From: Nannobrachium achirus
Lineage: Eukaryota; Chordata; Actinopteri; Myctophiformes; Myctophidae
Assembly (NCBI GenBank): GCA_963921795.1
Contig: OY997645.1
Coordinates: forward strand, 15,710,352 to 15,774,351
Direction: 5' to 3'
Length of the DNA: 64,000 nt
The notes beneath the pieces were generated by a model. It was not told the DNA's origin. It saw nothing but the letters and a program-made list of their open reading frames with translations, and did not search any database. Made by a program: the position numbers and the translations under genes. Within the stretch, counting starts at the first letter, position 1. Each line of letters starts with the position of its first letter. This document shows, piece after piece, positions 1 to 11,681 of this stretch.

Positions 1-56
1 CCGCTAACAAGCTGCTACATGCAGTACGCCCTCAATACTAATGGTTCATTCTAGCT

Positions 57-494
57 CATGGGTCTTCAACAGGGGGTCTGGGACCCCTAGGGGGTCCTCA
101 GAGTTACTACAGTGGGTCCTCCAAAACTTTGAGTGATAGAAACCTTTTTTTCTCATTTTTTATAATAACCACTTGAACCCTAGCGTCCATAAGAACTTTA
201 GCCAAAAAAAGCTCACAACGCCTGAGCTTGTAGATCGGCTATTTTCAGCAAAGAGGTTTGGTGTAGAGGGGAAAAAAGAGCCGACTAAGTACAGAGTAAA
301 AGGTCAAATGTATTAGGTAATGACGGCTCAAATGGTTAAATATCTGATAACACAAATTGACTTGAATCCAAAATACTCTGATTGTGCTGTCAAACGATGA
401 AACTATATGGAATCTATGAAAATGTTGTGGGGGTCCCTGCTTCATCTCTCTCTCAACTAAGGGGTCCTTGGCCTGGAAACGTTGAAGACCCCTG
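57..494. mobile_element. hAT element, CAGGGGTCTTCAAC family
   Basis: The 438-bp element is flanked by the perfect 8-bp duplication TTCTAGCT at 49-56 and 495-502. The right end is GTTGAAGACCCCTG and the left end CATGGGTCTTCAAC. The interior carries a shortened palindrome (204-246, GCTCACAACGCCTGAGCTTG). It has no coding capacity. Confidence 0.9.
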
Positions 495-840
495 TTCTAG
501 CTGGTCTTTTTAAGCATCAGAACAGTGTTCACCCTTCATACTATTATACTCAGCATTGGTCACATGCAGCACCGTCCCTGCAGCTTGTTGGTGATCACAC
601 ACCGGCCTCGACCTCCTCACCAGCCTATGTATGATTGAACAATCTTATACCTGGGTATCTTAACTCATGGCCTTGAATCGGTCTTTGTTATGTTCACAAA
701 ATAACTGTATCTCAGGCTCTGCTTTTAGCGGGTTACTGATCTCAGATTGTGTGACACGCTTCCGCAGATGAATCTGTATTATTGTATGACAGGAGCCGAG
801 TCACACCGCAGAACTGAATGCGATGCCATTGCATTCACCA

Positions 841-1345
841 TTAAATCGTTGCGACCATCAGGTCGCAGTTACTGCTGTTTGTCAGTCAGTCAGTCACACG
901 TCACACTTTTGCCCTTCTCATATATCCGCCACCGTTGCCTCGATCCATGCCAAAATTTGCGCACACACTCCTTGGCTGCCAAACCACTACCTCCACCCCC
1001 CATTTCTCACATGACCCTCTTCTAGCGCCACCATGAGGCCGATTCTTGCAAAACACATTTTTGGACACTGCTCCTACAAATTTCCCCCTAAAATCACGCA
1101 AATCGGTACACAGTATGTCTCCACTCATGTCATCAACATGGATCTGTCCGATATAGCACCACCATCAGGGCGATTTTTCAAACACATTTTTGGACACTGC
1201 TTCTACAGATTTTGCCCTAAAATCAAGCAAAGCGATACACAGCATCTCTACAGTCATGTCATCAACATGGATCTGTCCCATTTCCCATATTCCCTCCTGA
1301 TTGGCTACCATTGCCTTCTAAAATTTGTGTAGGGAGTCTTACTGG
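841..1345 (+). repeat. Dispersed repeat (GGTCGCA...CATCAACATGGATCTGTCC)
   Basis: CCATCAGGTCGCAGTTACTG, CACATTTTTGGACACTGCTC and GTCATCAACATGGATCTGTC recur at 17562-17945 and 50690-50925. Two tandem units of the TTTTTGGACACTGCT block are present here. It ends near AGGGAGTCTTACTGG. Confidence 0.65.
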
Positions 1346-1759
1346 TTAAATCTGATGAAAGTGGCTGACTGAACATAACATGTTCGCTCCCATTATATAT
1401 AATAATTGTGAGGGGGGTTCTTCTGGTGCATATCTCGCACTCATGTTGGAGTTCTTTTGCTACAGTTGGGATAGACTCTCGTCTGTAGCTCACATTCCTC
1501 TGCGGGCTCTTTCACATTAAAAGGAGCTCATCCTCTCCCGATCCGTCACAGTTACACATCACACTCAATTTGGGATTTGTGTGACAGTAATGCATGTGCT
1601 GTCAAGCTCCTTCATAGAACACAGAATTGTGAACGTTCTCCTCCGTTCCTGGAAAACTGGTTTGCCGAGTACGTATGATTAGTCTACTCGCGTGGTTAGG
1701 TTTTCGACCCACGGCTGCACAGTGATTATTTGATGATTTGACGATCCGTTGCTCGCACT

Positions 1760-2336
1760 CAGGGGCGTCACAAGGGAGAGAAAAGTGGGACTGAATTACT
1801 AGGGCCCAAGGTGGAGGGGCCTTAATTGTTGATTGCATACTTTAGCTATTGAAAAATGGCAGATCTACATGCTTGCTTGTAGATTTGCTATTTTTGAAAA
1901 GTCGTGAAAATGTGTGCAAATCTTTCAATATAAGCGAACATTTGTAACTCAAAGTTTCCTTCTGGGGGCTCCCTGGTACTAAATATTTTGAGATGGGGGT
2001 CCGTGGCCAAATACATATCATTTTGGGCATCCTTCACATGAAGAAGTTTGAGCACCACTGACATAGAAACACCTTAGAAGGATTTGAAATATTCAAAGAC
2101 TTTCACAAAGATTTTCAAGATTTTTCAAAAATAGCAGATCTACAAGCTTGCACTCAGTGCCGCACTGTGAGCTTGTACATATGCTATTGTTCAATAGTTC
2201 AAGCACACAATAATGCATAATAATAATGCGTTCCCAGTCTAATTGGGTTAAACCCCATCCCCCTATGAAGAACATTCATGGGGGGCCCGCAGTGAATCCT
2301 TGTACCCAGGGCCCAGAATTTGGTGCGACACCCCTG
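1760..2336. mobile_element. hAT element, CAGGGGYGTC family
   Basis: Ends are CAGGGGCGTCACAAGG and GTGCGACACCCCTG. Flanks are CTCGCACT (1752-1759) and CATGCACT (2337-2344), 6 of 8 matching, so this is an old insertion. It contains two palindrome-derived pieces (about 1850-1900 and 2121-2197) and the block GGGGGTCCGTGGCCAAATAC, which is shared with the TTAA elements at 23354, 39333 and 47009. Confidence 0.75.
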
Positions 2337-2344
2337 CATGCACT

Positions 2345-2985
2345 AGTAGTTACCAGTTATCATGAGTACGACCGTTGCATAAAATCACAATGAGACGCTG
2401 TAGAGCAGAATGAGCGGAATAGAATATCAAATCAAAGGAAGCATGTTCAATAGAGAAATAGATAATCAAAGATAAGACATACTCTGGAGGTTAAGACCCT
2501 CATCTGAGGGAAAACTGCCGGCATCAGATTAATTACCGCCAGAGCTCGTCTCCTCTGACTCCCAATTTGATTTCCAAATCAAAGAAAAGTAATAAGTGGG
2601 CGTGCGCAGCATGCAGCCCACTGAGAGATCTGACCAACCAGCTGTTAACTGTGTCAAACGGTAGCCATCCTTCAGGAGGGAATGAGACATTTTCACACGC
2701 ATTTTCACTCGATAGCTATTTGGGAAGAGGTCAGCTGTGTCGCTTTGTGCGTGTTGATGGAACCGTCTGATCTATAACCAGAGGCACCCGTGCCGGCCAA
2801 GACGCATTACCCACCTCGGCGTTCCTCTATTGCCTCCCCTCCCCTCTCAATTTCCCTACGGTCTCAAGAGAGGACAAAAAAGATAGAGAATACAAAGCAG
2901 AGCCTGTAGATGGAACGGGAGAGTCGTTGGGACCCGGATGGAAGGGTACATTTACCGTATAATCTGTCGTATGGTGGCGTTGCAC
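2345..2985. other. Intergenic or intronic sequence upstream of exon 3512, no feature recognised
   Basis: Non-repetitive by eye, apart from a degraded palindrome beginning at 2989. No exon with contactin similarity was seen. Confidence 0.4.
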
Positions 2986-3511
2986 GCCGAAAATAGCTGA
3001 CCTACAACGCCTACAACGAGTCGCATCCACAGTGCGTTGTGAGCTTGCAGGTCACATAAATTGGGCGTAAGGGGGATGGGTATGTTTGTGTTAATGTGCC
3101 CGCAGTATTTTACCACACATTGGACTCCTTGATGCTTAATTTGTTCGATGTTGCCCCTAAAATTATTAAACTGGATGGATGGATGATGGATGGAGGCTGT
3201 TCTATTGAAAAATCTCAGTGATAGACCATAAACAACCCGAAGAATTTAATGTGAATTTATTTGTTTCTGTTAAGTAAGTTAAACATAAAAAAGAAATAAA
3301 TCAACGTGAATAAATAATTTTTCGGACTGTGCACTACAAAATTAAACGATTGAACCAGTATAGTTCATTTTGAACGTGACCTTGATCTACCTCTTATAAA
3401 GCGTGTACTTGCACAACAATGCCTTCTGTCTCTTTTCCCCCCTCACAGTGTGATTCTGCACGTGACCGTCTGAACACCGTTTTGTGTCCCATGTTTTTTT
3501 TTTTTCTCCAG

Positions 3512-3706
3512 ACTTTGCCAAATGTGTAGCAGGGCGGCCGGTGACATACGCGGCGGTGCTGCGGATGAAGTCGGGCGTCTCGCCGTCGTCGCTGGGCTCG
3601 CGGAGCAGAGCCCGACAAGACCACGGCGGGGGCTCGATGACGCGCGACTGGCCGTCGCACCACCTGTCAGCCCTGAGCCTGATCAGCTCCCAGGAGGACT
3701 ACCGGA
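3512..3706 (+). CDS. cntn5: Contactin-5 exon, N-terminal spacer before Ig1
   Basis: This internal coding exon starts after a long poly-T tract and CAG (AG at 3510-3511). It begins and ends in phase 1, giving about 65 codons. The peptide has TYAAVLRMKSGVSPSSLGSR near its start, which resembles the SYAALLRIK...GSK stretch in the extended N-terminus of mammalian contactin-5; other contactins lack this extension. The rest is low-complexity, Ser/Arg/Gly-rich and poorly conserved, as expected between signal peptide and Ig1. Two donors are possible, GTGAGG at 3707 and GTGAGA at 3714. Only the first joins the next exon in frame, giving ...[13 protein letters not shown]; the second runs into a stop. 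Contactins are GPI-anchored neuronal adhesion proteins; this segment would be extracellular. The signal-peptide exon is not in the window. Confidence 0.8.
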
Positions 3707-3788
3707 GTGAGGGTGAGAATAATATGTTCCCCGTGTTGTTGTTGTCAGCAGGGACGTGCAGAGAATGGTAGGCGCCGTACAGACATTT

Positions 3789-4026
3789 GCGTGAAACATC
3801 TTCTCCGTATCGTCTGAGAATGGCCACTGGGGGCGCCGTACTAATGCATTGTCAATGGAAGGTTGTTTGGTGTTTTGTCGTTGCCGTGTCTCTTGGCCAA
3901 AAGACAGGCTGTGGTTGAGCTTGAGACACGGCAACGACAAAAAACCAAACAACCTTCCATTGACAATGCATTAGTACGGCGCCCCCAGTGGCCATTCTCA
4001 GACGATACGGAGAAGATGTTTCACGC
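3789..4026. repeat. Inverted repeat, 104-bp arms, one mismatch
   Basis: Arms 3789-3892 and 3923-4026 are complementary at 103 of 104 positions around a 30-bp spacer. The arms contain GGCCACTGGGGGCGCCGTAC and its inverse. It lies inside the hAT at 3749-4446 and is absent from the two other family members. Confidence 0.95.
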
Positions 4027-4068
4027 ATGTGTGTGAGTCCAGCCTAAAAGTGCCTTTTGGTGAAAATA

Positions 4069-4145
4069 TTGAAAATAGCAGACCTCCAAGCTCACAACGC
4101 GTCACGCTGCGATGCGTTGTGAGCTTGGAGGTCGGCTATTTTCAA
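4069..4145. repeat. Palindrome module, CTCCAAG variant
   Basis: TTGAAAATAGC...GCTATTTTCAA encloses arms GACCTCCAAGCTCACAACGC and its inverse. The CTCC/GGAG change from the common form is present in both arms. Inside the hAT at 3749-4446. Confidence 0.92.
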
Positions 4146-4449
4146 TGCTTGACATCACACTGAACGAAGCATAATCAAGTCAATACTGGAGATGTGGCGT
4201 AACAACATGGATTTCTACACAGTGAGGGCAATTATTTCAACATAAGATGCTGCATTCAAGTTCAGGAGAGTTTGGACAAGGCAATTCTCTTGAATGCTGC
4301 CTTCATGTATGGCATGGAAAGAGGGCATTTGCATTTCTTCTATCGCAGTAAAAACTGCATTCATGGTCAGGAGAGGGCACTTTTTACAGACTGATAAAAG
4401 GGCAGGGGCTCAAGCCCCCTTTGATGTCTATGTGTGCACGTGCCTGGTT

Positions 4450-4620
4450 GTCAGAGTGGTGGACAGTAACAAAGTACATTTACTTGAGTACTGCTCTTGG
4501 GTACATTTTTTGAGTGTCCGTAGCCTACTTCACTTGATTAAATGTTACTTTGGATATGTACAGCTTTACTCCACTACATTTCAAAGGCAAATACTGTACG
4601 TTTGACTCTCCACTACAAAT
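4450..4620. mobile_element. Fragment of the GTGGAAAAAGTACT hAT family
   Basis: CAGAGTGGTGGACAGTAAC followed by AAGTACATTTACTTGAGTAC is the left end of this family. The right end is not visible, so the copy is truncated. It follows directly on the hAT at 3749-4446. Confidence 0.55.
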
Positions 4621-4784
4621 AGTACTTTCTGAATTAATCACTTAAGCCTTATTTCAAATATAGTGAAAATAATCACTATTATTAATATATGTTGAAATTT
4701 GAAAGTTTCTGGAAAATCTTGGAAAGTTTTCTGGGGGAAAAAAATATTAAAGAAATGTATTACAGCACATGCATTGATATAATG

Positions 4785-5587
4785 CCGTATTGGCCCGAAT
4801 ATAGGACAACCCTGATTATAAGACGACCCCTATTTTTCAATTATCATTTTGGGAAAAAAATATGTTGAAGACAAAATATTATATATTATATATATTATAA
4901 GTTATTTATAAAGTAAAATGTTTTTTTATAGTAAAATTATTATAGAAAAGCTCATACAGAGATAATATTCTGCTGTATTGTATTGCATTAACGATCAAAG
5001 TCAAACCTTCACAATTCAGACTGTGAAAATCGGCTCCTCATAATGTGTATCACAATAGACTACAGTGCACTCACTGAGGTCTTTTGCCTCACTGGGGAAT
5101 AAAAAAACATTACATTTCCCATCAAGCTTAGCGGCCGCATCCGTGTTTCTTTGCTCCATTCTCTACACTGTGCGCCAGACACAAGAGAGCGATAGCCGAT
5201 CACTGTAAACAGCAACGTTAGCTTCAGTTGCTGTTTGGATTAAACTTGGATTAAACTCCACCAACGCACACGCACACGCTCCGGTAAGTTCAATGCATTT
5301 ACCGTAATAGTGTAGCGGTGTATAATGAGTGACAATGGAAAATGTCACTGGAGAGTCAAGTCATCCAACTTTGCCAAACGGGAGGTGAAGTGAGCCACGG
5401 TAAAAAATTTGCTGCGCATAATTACTGTAGGAGCTCGCGGGGGCTATGACAAGAGCAGGAAAAGGTCCTGAAAGATACATAACATATCTCTCAGGTGAAA
5501 AGTCTAATCCCCGATTATAGGACGACCCCCTATTTTGAGGGTATGTTTATTAAAATAAAATATCATCCTATATCCGGGCAAATACGG
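4785..5587. mobile_element. TIR element (CCGTATTKGCCCGRATATAGGA)
   Basis: Inverted ends CCGTATTGGCCCGAATATAG and TATATCCGGGCAAATACGG, with subterminal GATTATAAGACGACCCC and GATTATAGGACGACCCCC as a further shared motif. The interior has no open frame of note. Confidence 0.7.
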
Positions 5588-5691
5588 TAATTACTTTTGA
5601 ATATAACCCCCTCAAGGACCCCTGGGGGTCCCCAAACCCCACTTTGAGAACCACTGGCTTATTGAAACCCAAACTCGTCAATGAATTACAG

Positions 5692-6071
5692 CATGGGTCT
5701 TCAACAAGGGGTCCGCGACCCCTAGGGGGTCCTCAGAATTACTACAGGGGGTCCTACAAATCTTTGAGTGAAAGAAACTTTTTTTTCTCCTTTTTTATAA
5801 TAACCACTTGAACCCTAGCATCCTTATTCTGAGAACTTTATCCAAAAATAGCAGATAGCAGATCTAAAATAGCAGATCTACAAGCTCACAACGCCTCGAC
5901 CTCAAGTGGTTAAATATCTGAAAACACAAATTGACATGAATCCAAAATACACTGAGGATTGTGCTGTCAAACAATTAAACTATATGTAATCTATGAACAG
6001 GTTGTGGGGGTCCCTGCTTCATCTCTCTCTCAACTAAGGGGTCCTTGGCCTGAAAACGTTGAAGACCCCTG
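5692..6071. mobile_element. hAT element, CAGGGGTCTTCAAC family, with paralogous empty site
   Basis: The ends are CATGGGTCTTCAAC and GTTGAAGACCCCTG, as in the copy at 57-494. Only CAATGA is duplicated, slightly outside the element. The locus has an uninterrupted paralogue at 7755-7960, which shows the element was inserted. Inside is only the left arm of the palindrome, with its start partly duplicated (AGCAGATAGCAGATCTAAAA). Confidence 0.8.
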
Positions 6072-6199
6072 GTATAGAACAATGATAGATGTTCCATGTT
6101 GTCGTGAAAATGTACATTGACACTGAGATTAATCAAATCTTCTTACCCCAGCCAGTTGCTGCCATCCTTTTCTTGTCAACGTTATCACTACATACTGGT

Positions 6200-6624
6200 C
6201 AGGGGTGGAAAAAGTACTCACATATTTTACTTAAGTAAAAGTATCAATACTGCAATATAGAAATACTCTGTTCCAAGACAGTAAAAGTCTGGAATTAAAA
6301 ATGTACTTGAGTAAAAGTACGAAAGTATTGGCATCAAAATGTACTTAAAGTACCAAAAGTAAAAGTACATAATGTTTGAAAATATACGGCTATTTTCAAA
6401 TAGGCAAGGTATAAAATAGGGCTAAATTGGTTAATGTATGTTTTATAATATTATAATTTATATCTGCAAAGTAACTAAGTAACTAATGTTTTCAAATACA
6501 TTTAGTGGAGTAAAAGTTCAATATGTTGATCCGAGTAGAAGTAAAAGTACTGGATATTGGAAATACAGATACCTCAAAATTGTACTTGAGTACCGTACTT
6601 AATTAAATGTACTTTATACCACTG
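6200..6624. mobile_element. hAT element, CAGNGGTGGAAAAAGTACT family
   Basis: It begins CAGGGGTGGAAAAAGTACTC and ends with TACTTTATACCACTG. Left flank ATACTGGT and right flank TTACTGGT (7 of 8) lie close to the ends. The paralogous segment at 7755-7990 lacks it. A minimal palindrome GAAAATATACGGCTATTTTC is inside at about 6377-6398. Confidence 0.8.
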
Positions 6625-6719
6625 AATTACTGGTATTTAAAGTTTTCCGGAAAATGGCAATTTTGTTAAACTACTTTTGAATATGTAAGTAATTTCAAAA
6701 GCAAGTACATTGCCCACCC

Positions 6720-7085
6720 ACTGCTTGTTGCATTGAAGGATAGTGTCGTGCCACCTTGCTACGGGCATCTCGTTCAGTGGTGGCCTCTTTAGATTTGGCT
6801 CTGGAAATGAATCTGACCGATCCATCATGGGCGCGTGGGGGTGTGAAGTGACCGGGGCCGTGCCCTTTGTGAAATTGAGGTGGGATGGCGGCAATATCCC
6901 GGCGCTCTGGCAGCCCCCGTCAGCGCCGTGGCTACGGGGTGTGATGGATATCTTTGTCAGAATGGAAGATTTAATGCCTCCGACACAGCAGGGAAAACCC
7001 GCTGTCATAAATCTGCATGGGTCACTGGACGCCCTGTCTTATGAATCACTTCAGAGGACGTAATGACACGAGAACGCTTTGATGT
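6720..7085. other. Single-copy intron island, possible conserved element
   Basis: A GC-balanced stretch with no repeat match inside the window and unusually long open frames on both strands (106 codons +, 123 codons -). Neither frame resembles a known protein. It could be conserved non-coding sequence. Confidence 0.35.
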
Positions 7086-7294
7086 TTGATTAAAGACATA
7101 ATTTCTTACTTATTGAGTCTGAATTGCTGCTGGTTAGTGCTTCTCAAAAGTTTTTCCCATCAAAAATTTGGGGGTCAAGGAACCCCCAAATCAAAATGTA
7201 TTTTGGCCACGGACCTCCATCTGGAGATAATTTCGTGCCACGGACCCGCATATAAGATGTGTGATCTTAAATGAGGTTAAATTGGATTAACTGA

Positions 7295-7738
7295 TTTTGA
7301 TGCTATATTGAGTCTGTCCATGCCTAACAGAAACAAACTTTACAGTATTACCCGTATTGCTTCCAAGATCATCGGACTTCCCACACCCACACTTGCTGAT
7401 ATGAACGATAAGGCTATCATGCGCTTAGCACTCTCAAGAACAAATGACACTGATCATCCTCTGTATCGCTACTTCGAACCTCTTGCCATCGGGGCGTAGA
7501 TGCAGAACCTTGACGTTGCACAAGGTACGTTTTAGCAGGAGTTTTGTTCCCTCAGCCATCGCTGCACTAAACAATCTGCTAAGCAAGCGCCCCCGTCGCT
7601 AGGATGGTTTTCTGTGAATATAGTGGGGACCTGATGATCTGTCTTGTGATGTTTTGTTTCGTTTTTTTTTGTGTTGAACAGACTTGTGAAGACAAATTTC
7701 CCTTCGAGGACAATAAAGATTATTATTATTATTATTAG
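7295..7738 (+). mobile_element. LINE 3' end relic
   Basis: A 63-codon frame from 7308 reads ...NRNKLYSITRIASKIIGLP... and DHPLYRYFEPLAIGA, which resembles the C-terminal tail of fish non-LTR reverse-transcriptase proteins (normally ...HPL...F..LPSGRR.R.P). It ends in a stop. A tail GACAATAAAGATTATTATTA closes the element. Only the 3' end is present, and it sits inside an old hAT fragment. Confidence 0.6.
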
Positions 7739-8248
7739 TATTATGCTGGGGAGTGGGGACCCCCTGGGACCCCCTCGAGGACCCCTGGGGGTCCCCAAAC
7801 CCCACTTTGAGAACCAGTGGCTTACGGAAACCCAAGCTCGTCAACGATGATAGATGTTCCACATTGTCATGTAAATTGACATGACACTGAGATTAATCAA
7901 ATCTTCCTGTCCCAGTTGCTGCCATTCCTTTCATGTCAACATGTCACTACAGTACATACTGATAAATGTATTTACGTCTCTATACCCAAGATATATGGAA
8001 ATGTACCGTATTTCTATTGCAAGTAATTAGACTATAACATAATATTGGGTTAACCACATGAACCCTAGTATCCATATTCTGTCACGATAGACATTCATCG
8101 GAAATAGCATGATCTTGTGAGCTTGTAGAACAGCCGTTTTTTTTTTCTTTTTTTTTTTTTCTTAAGCAAATCAATTTAATGTACAGGTACTGAGGGAAAA
8201 GGAGGGGAGAAACTATTGACCACTGAGGGACACCGTCAACTGAAGAAT

Positions 8249-8524
8249 ATTGTCGTTGTCGGGTGGAAAACTTGTATGTCCAGAACCGTTTGTTTTGTAT
8301 TTGTCATTTAAAAAAATATTTAAAATAGTGAAAATAGCTAATCTACAAGCACACAACGCCTCACGGTGCGAGGTCTGCTGTAGATCTGCTATTTTCACTT
8401 GTTTTGTGCAACAGTCTTGTATGATGGAGAGCTTTACTTTACTTCTACTACAAAATCGGTGTGCAGACTTTTTCTTTCTTTTATTGAGCTTTACTTTACT
8501 AATATACAAATTTGAAACTTACTG
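8249..8524. mobile_element. TIR element, CGTCGTTGTCGGGTGGAAA family, right end unclear
   Basis: ATTGTCGTTGTCGGGTGGAA marks the left end and a palindrome lies at 8327-8399. After TTGAAACTTACTGAATC the family match fades. Confidence 0.6.
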
Positions 8525-11500
8525 AATCTTAAGTGCTTTTGAGGATATTATTTATAAACTGTTTCAGTGTTCTTATCCTCTAGACTACATTTTATTAGTA
8601 TCATGCAATATGATAGCCTATAGATAAGTGGTTGTCAACTGCTTCAGGTTGCAACCCCAAATAATGTGATCATGGACTCAGTAGCCAAAAGGTTATTCAC
8701 TGCAACATCTGTGTTTGTTTAGAAATTCTTTATTTTCTTTTTGAATATACCGTACCAGTGCAGTGTTACAACCAGATGTAACATTTATTGTGCTCCACAA
8801 AACAATTAGGAAGTTAGGGATCATTTAATTCCATGCTTATGCAAAGATGAGCTCTGAGGAAAAAAAGGGGTTCAGAAAATAAATCATCAGCGCTTAGAAT
8901 CCATTTAATTAGACAGCTCACATACAGTACACTGATGTAGTATTGAATGTGCTGCACAGAAATAAAATAAAGTATGACAAACTCACAAAGAAACGTCATA
9001 CTAAATTTCACTTCCAATTAAACTGTTAATGTTTAAATGTTTTAACTCATATCAGAATGTTGAAAATGTGTGAAATTCCTAATCACTCGCCCCCCAACCA
9101 GCCAGCTATCCCACAATGCCTTGCGTATTAAATAGTGTACAAACTTCACGCTGTGATTGGCCGGGGGCAAATCCTTATTTTCCAGGTGTGTGGGGAGTGG
9201 GAGAGGGATTTGAGCGGTGGGGGGCTCTGGCAGGATACTTAGTAGCCTAACTGTGACAGTAATGACATGTAAAAGTCAATTTACATAAATAGTGTTTTTT
9301 TAAATATGCATACATTTATTCAAATGGTTTTCTCATCATCATCATCATAGTAGTCTCATCACCCCTTCAAACAGATGTACAGTACATTTTGGGCTCAAGC
9401 AAACCAGCAACTACAGAGAAACATTTCAGTACATAACTAAAGTTGAGGGACAGGGGAATGATGGAAGTCAATTAAACCAATTTTCTTTCCACCTCTCAGC
9501 ATCTGGATGATGTCTCCATTGTACTGTGTTAGGATCCACAGTCAGTGTCTTCCTCCAACAATGCTGTGAACCTCCAGAACTTCTTCATAATAATAACTAT
9601 GTTACGTGATCAAATTATTACGGTCAGGCTGTTTCCTCACAGTCTGATATACCAGCGTGCCAAACAATAGTGGGAATGTGTTCTTACTGCTATGTTTGTT
9701 TACAAAAAGCCAGGTATATCTCACTGGGCCACCAGCGATAAGACCAGTGTTAGCCAAGCTATTGCACTTGTAACTGTTCTGTTCTATTGTGCTGCAATTG
9801 TTGTGTTGTGCCAAGTATTGAGACTGTTGCAAGGTTCTGAGATTGATTACTCTTGTATGTATGTGAAGCTGGAAAAGTACAACAGTGAGTTCTCCGATGT
9901 ACGACTTTGTAATGGCCTGATACTTTACAGACAGAATGAAGATTTAAAGAAAACGTCTGAAGGGGCACACACACTGGCTGCGGACGGCACACGTCAAAAC
10001 AGCCTCTGCCCACACCAGCAGCAACAACATACCCACACCAGCAGCGTTGGACGTGTGCAGGCGCGCGTTCACACCCCGCTCCAACCAGGTGTTGCCGCAT
10101 GGTGACAATGTCCACTGATGCAATTCCAAAGAATACAATTTGGGACAATTTGAACAGTTTTTCATTCAAGTGAATGCCAGACATGTAAATCCACCATAGA
10201 GTCACTGTTGAGACCCAACATATATCTGATTTGCTTGTGTCAGGGCACAAATATTGCAGAGAAATTCTTCTATCTTCTATAATTAATAGGTCAGTAATAA
10301 ATTAGTAATGTTACTCTTGTAGGACACGTTCACAACATTGTTTCAAAATACATTAATTTGTCATGGTACTGCAGCCTGAATATTTTTCATCCAGCCGCGA
10401 GTTTTTCCTCGAGCGCTTGTAGTGCTGAGCTTTTAATAGTACCCAGCATAGGTATCAATGCTCTTAAACCTTGCTGAAAGTTACAGCACAGCTGCTTTTA
10501 GTGAGCCCACTTTGGAATGCTTTGAAATAATGGCTAGAATACTGCTGTAGGTGGAGAGCCCTCTAGTTGACCGTTTTAGCACAGACCTTCCAACATACTG
10601 TACCTACCACATGACTAGAGCCAAGCAAACACTGCGAGATGCCGCTGAATCACCGTTGCCAGATTTTGCACCAGAAACAAGCAGCCAGGTTTACAAACAC
10701 AAAGCAACTAGTACTATTTGAAAATACCATCGACAAGCTCACAACGCAATGCAATACGCTATATATCGGCTATAAAAAAATGCAAATAAATATCAAATAA
10801 ATATAAAACATATATTATATTAATATTTTGGACAAACTGAATGACAAACAAATGTTTTTGCAACATTCTAAATAGGCCTACACAAATTGCTATGGGTGTC
10901 CCCTTGGCACAAAATATTTTCAGATGTCCTTGACATGAAAATGTTTGAGGACCGCTGGCCCAAGCCCAAATAAACAACTACACTTTGGGGAAAAACGCAA
11001 CCCGCAACTTCTAATATTTACAAGTGACTTTACAGAAGAAAAATAAATAAATAAAGCCCAAAGTCACTATTAATATCCAGACCTGGTAACACTGAGCGGA
11101 ATCCACATTCAGCCACTTTAATTCTCAGTCTTAGTTTAAGTATCAGTTACGGTAATGTAACATTCCTAATGTTTGTGACTTATCCTATTCTACCCCGGTT
11201 TTGGACCAGGGTCTCCTGTGTTAGTGCTAAAGGATTGACTCTGAGGATGACCGATTAGGTTGAAACTCATCCGCAGCTCTGCCTGGGTGAGGTAAATGAA
11301 ACAGACATTTATTGAGTGCTGGCTGTCTACTTCTTATCAAGCTAATAGCGCCTGCCTGCTTGCTCAGGTGAGAAATTGAATTTTGACTTACGTTCAAAAT
11401 TTGTGTCGAACCAGAAACAGGACTGTGTCAAAGGTCATGTCCAACCTAGGCACAGGATCTTAATTTCTCAATTATAGAAGAGATGGGAGACCAAATGACA

Positions 11501-11680
11501 ATCTCAAGAGTTACCAGTTTATAAACAAATACTGAGGATGTTACTGTGTGGAACAAATGTCTCATTGTTGTTTCATTGTTTTGATTTTGAAGAGGTGAAT
11601 TTCAAGATGACAATAAACAACAGAGTCTTATGCACACCTGATCAAAGCATAGCGATGGGTGCGTAGGCGGGGATCAACAT
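8525..11680. other. Intron A, mostly unrecognised
   Basis: This holds a weak hAT-like scrap near 8630-8720, a degraded palindrome at 10720-10777, and otherwise AT-rich sequence. A 137-codon + frame at 9692 and a 163-codon - frame overlap each other and show no protein similarity I recognise. Confidence 0.4.
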
Positions 11681-11681
11681 A

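Larger units (their letters stand above)
3749..4446. mobile_element. hAT element, CAGGGACGTGC family, with 104-bp inverted repeat inside
   Basis: Termini CAGGGACGTGC and GTGCACGTGCCTG are flanked by the perfect 8-bp duplication GTTGTCAG (3741-3748 and 4447-4454). It lies 42 bp past the exon donor at 3707. Beyond the family's usual body it contains an inverted repeat at 3789-4026 and the family's own palindrome at 4069-4145. Confidence 0.92.

Noticed and set aside
6637-7063. Overlapping 106-codon (+) and 123-codon (-) frames
   Set aside because: Same objection; the sequence is better explained as a single-copy, possibly conserved non-coding block.
9692-10250. Overlapping 137-codon (+) and 163-codon (-) frames
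   Set aside because: They overlap antisense to one another and neither has similarity, splice context or codon bias that I can support.
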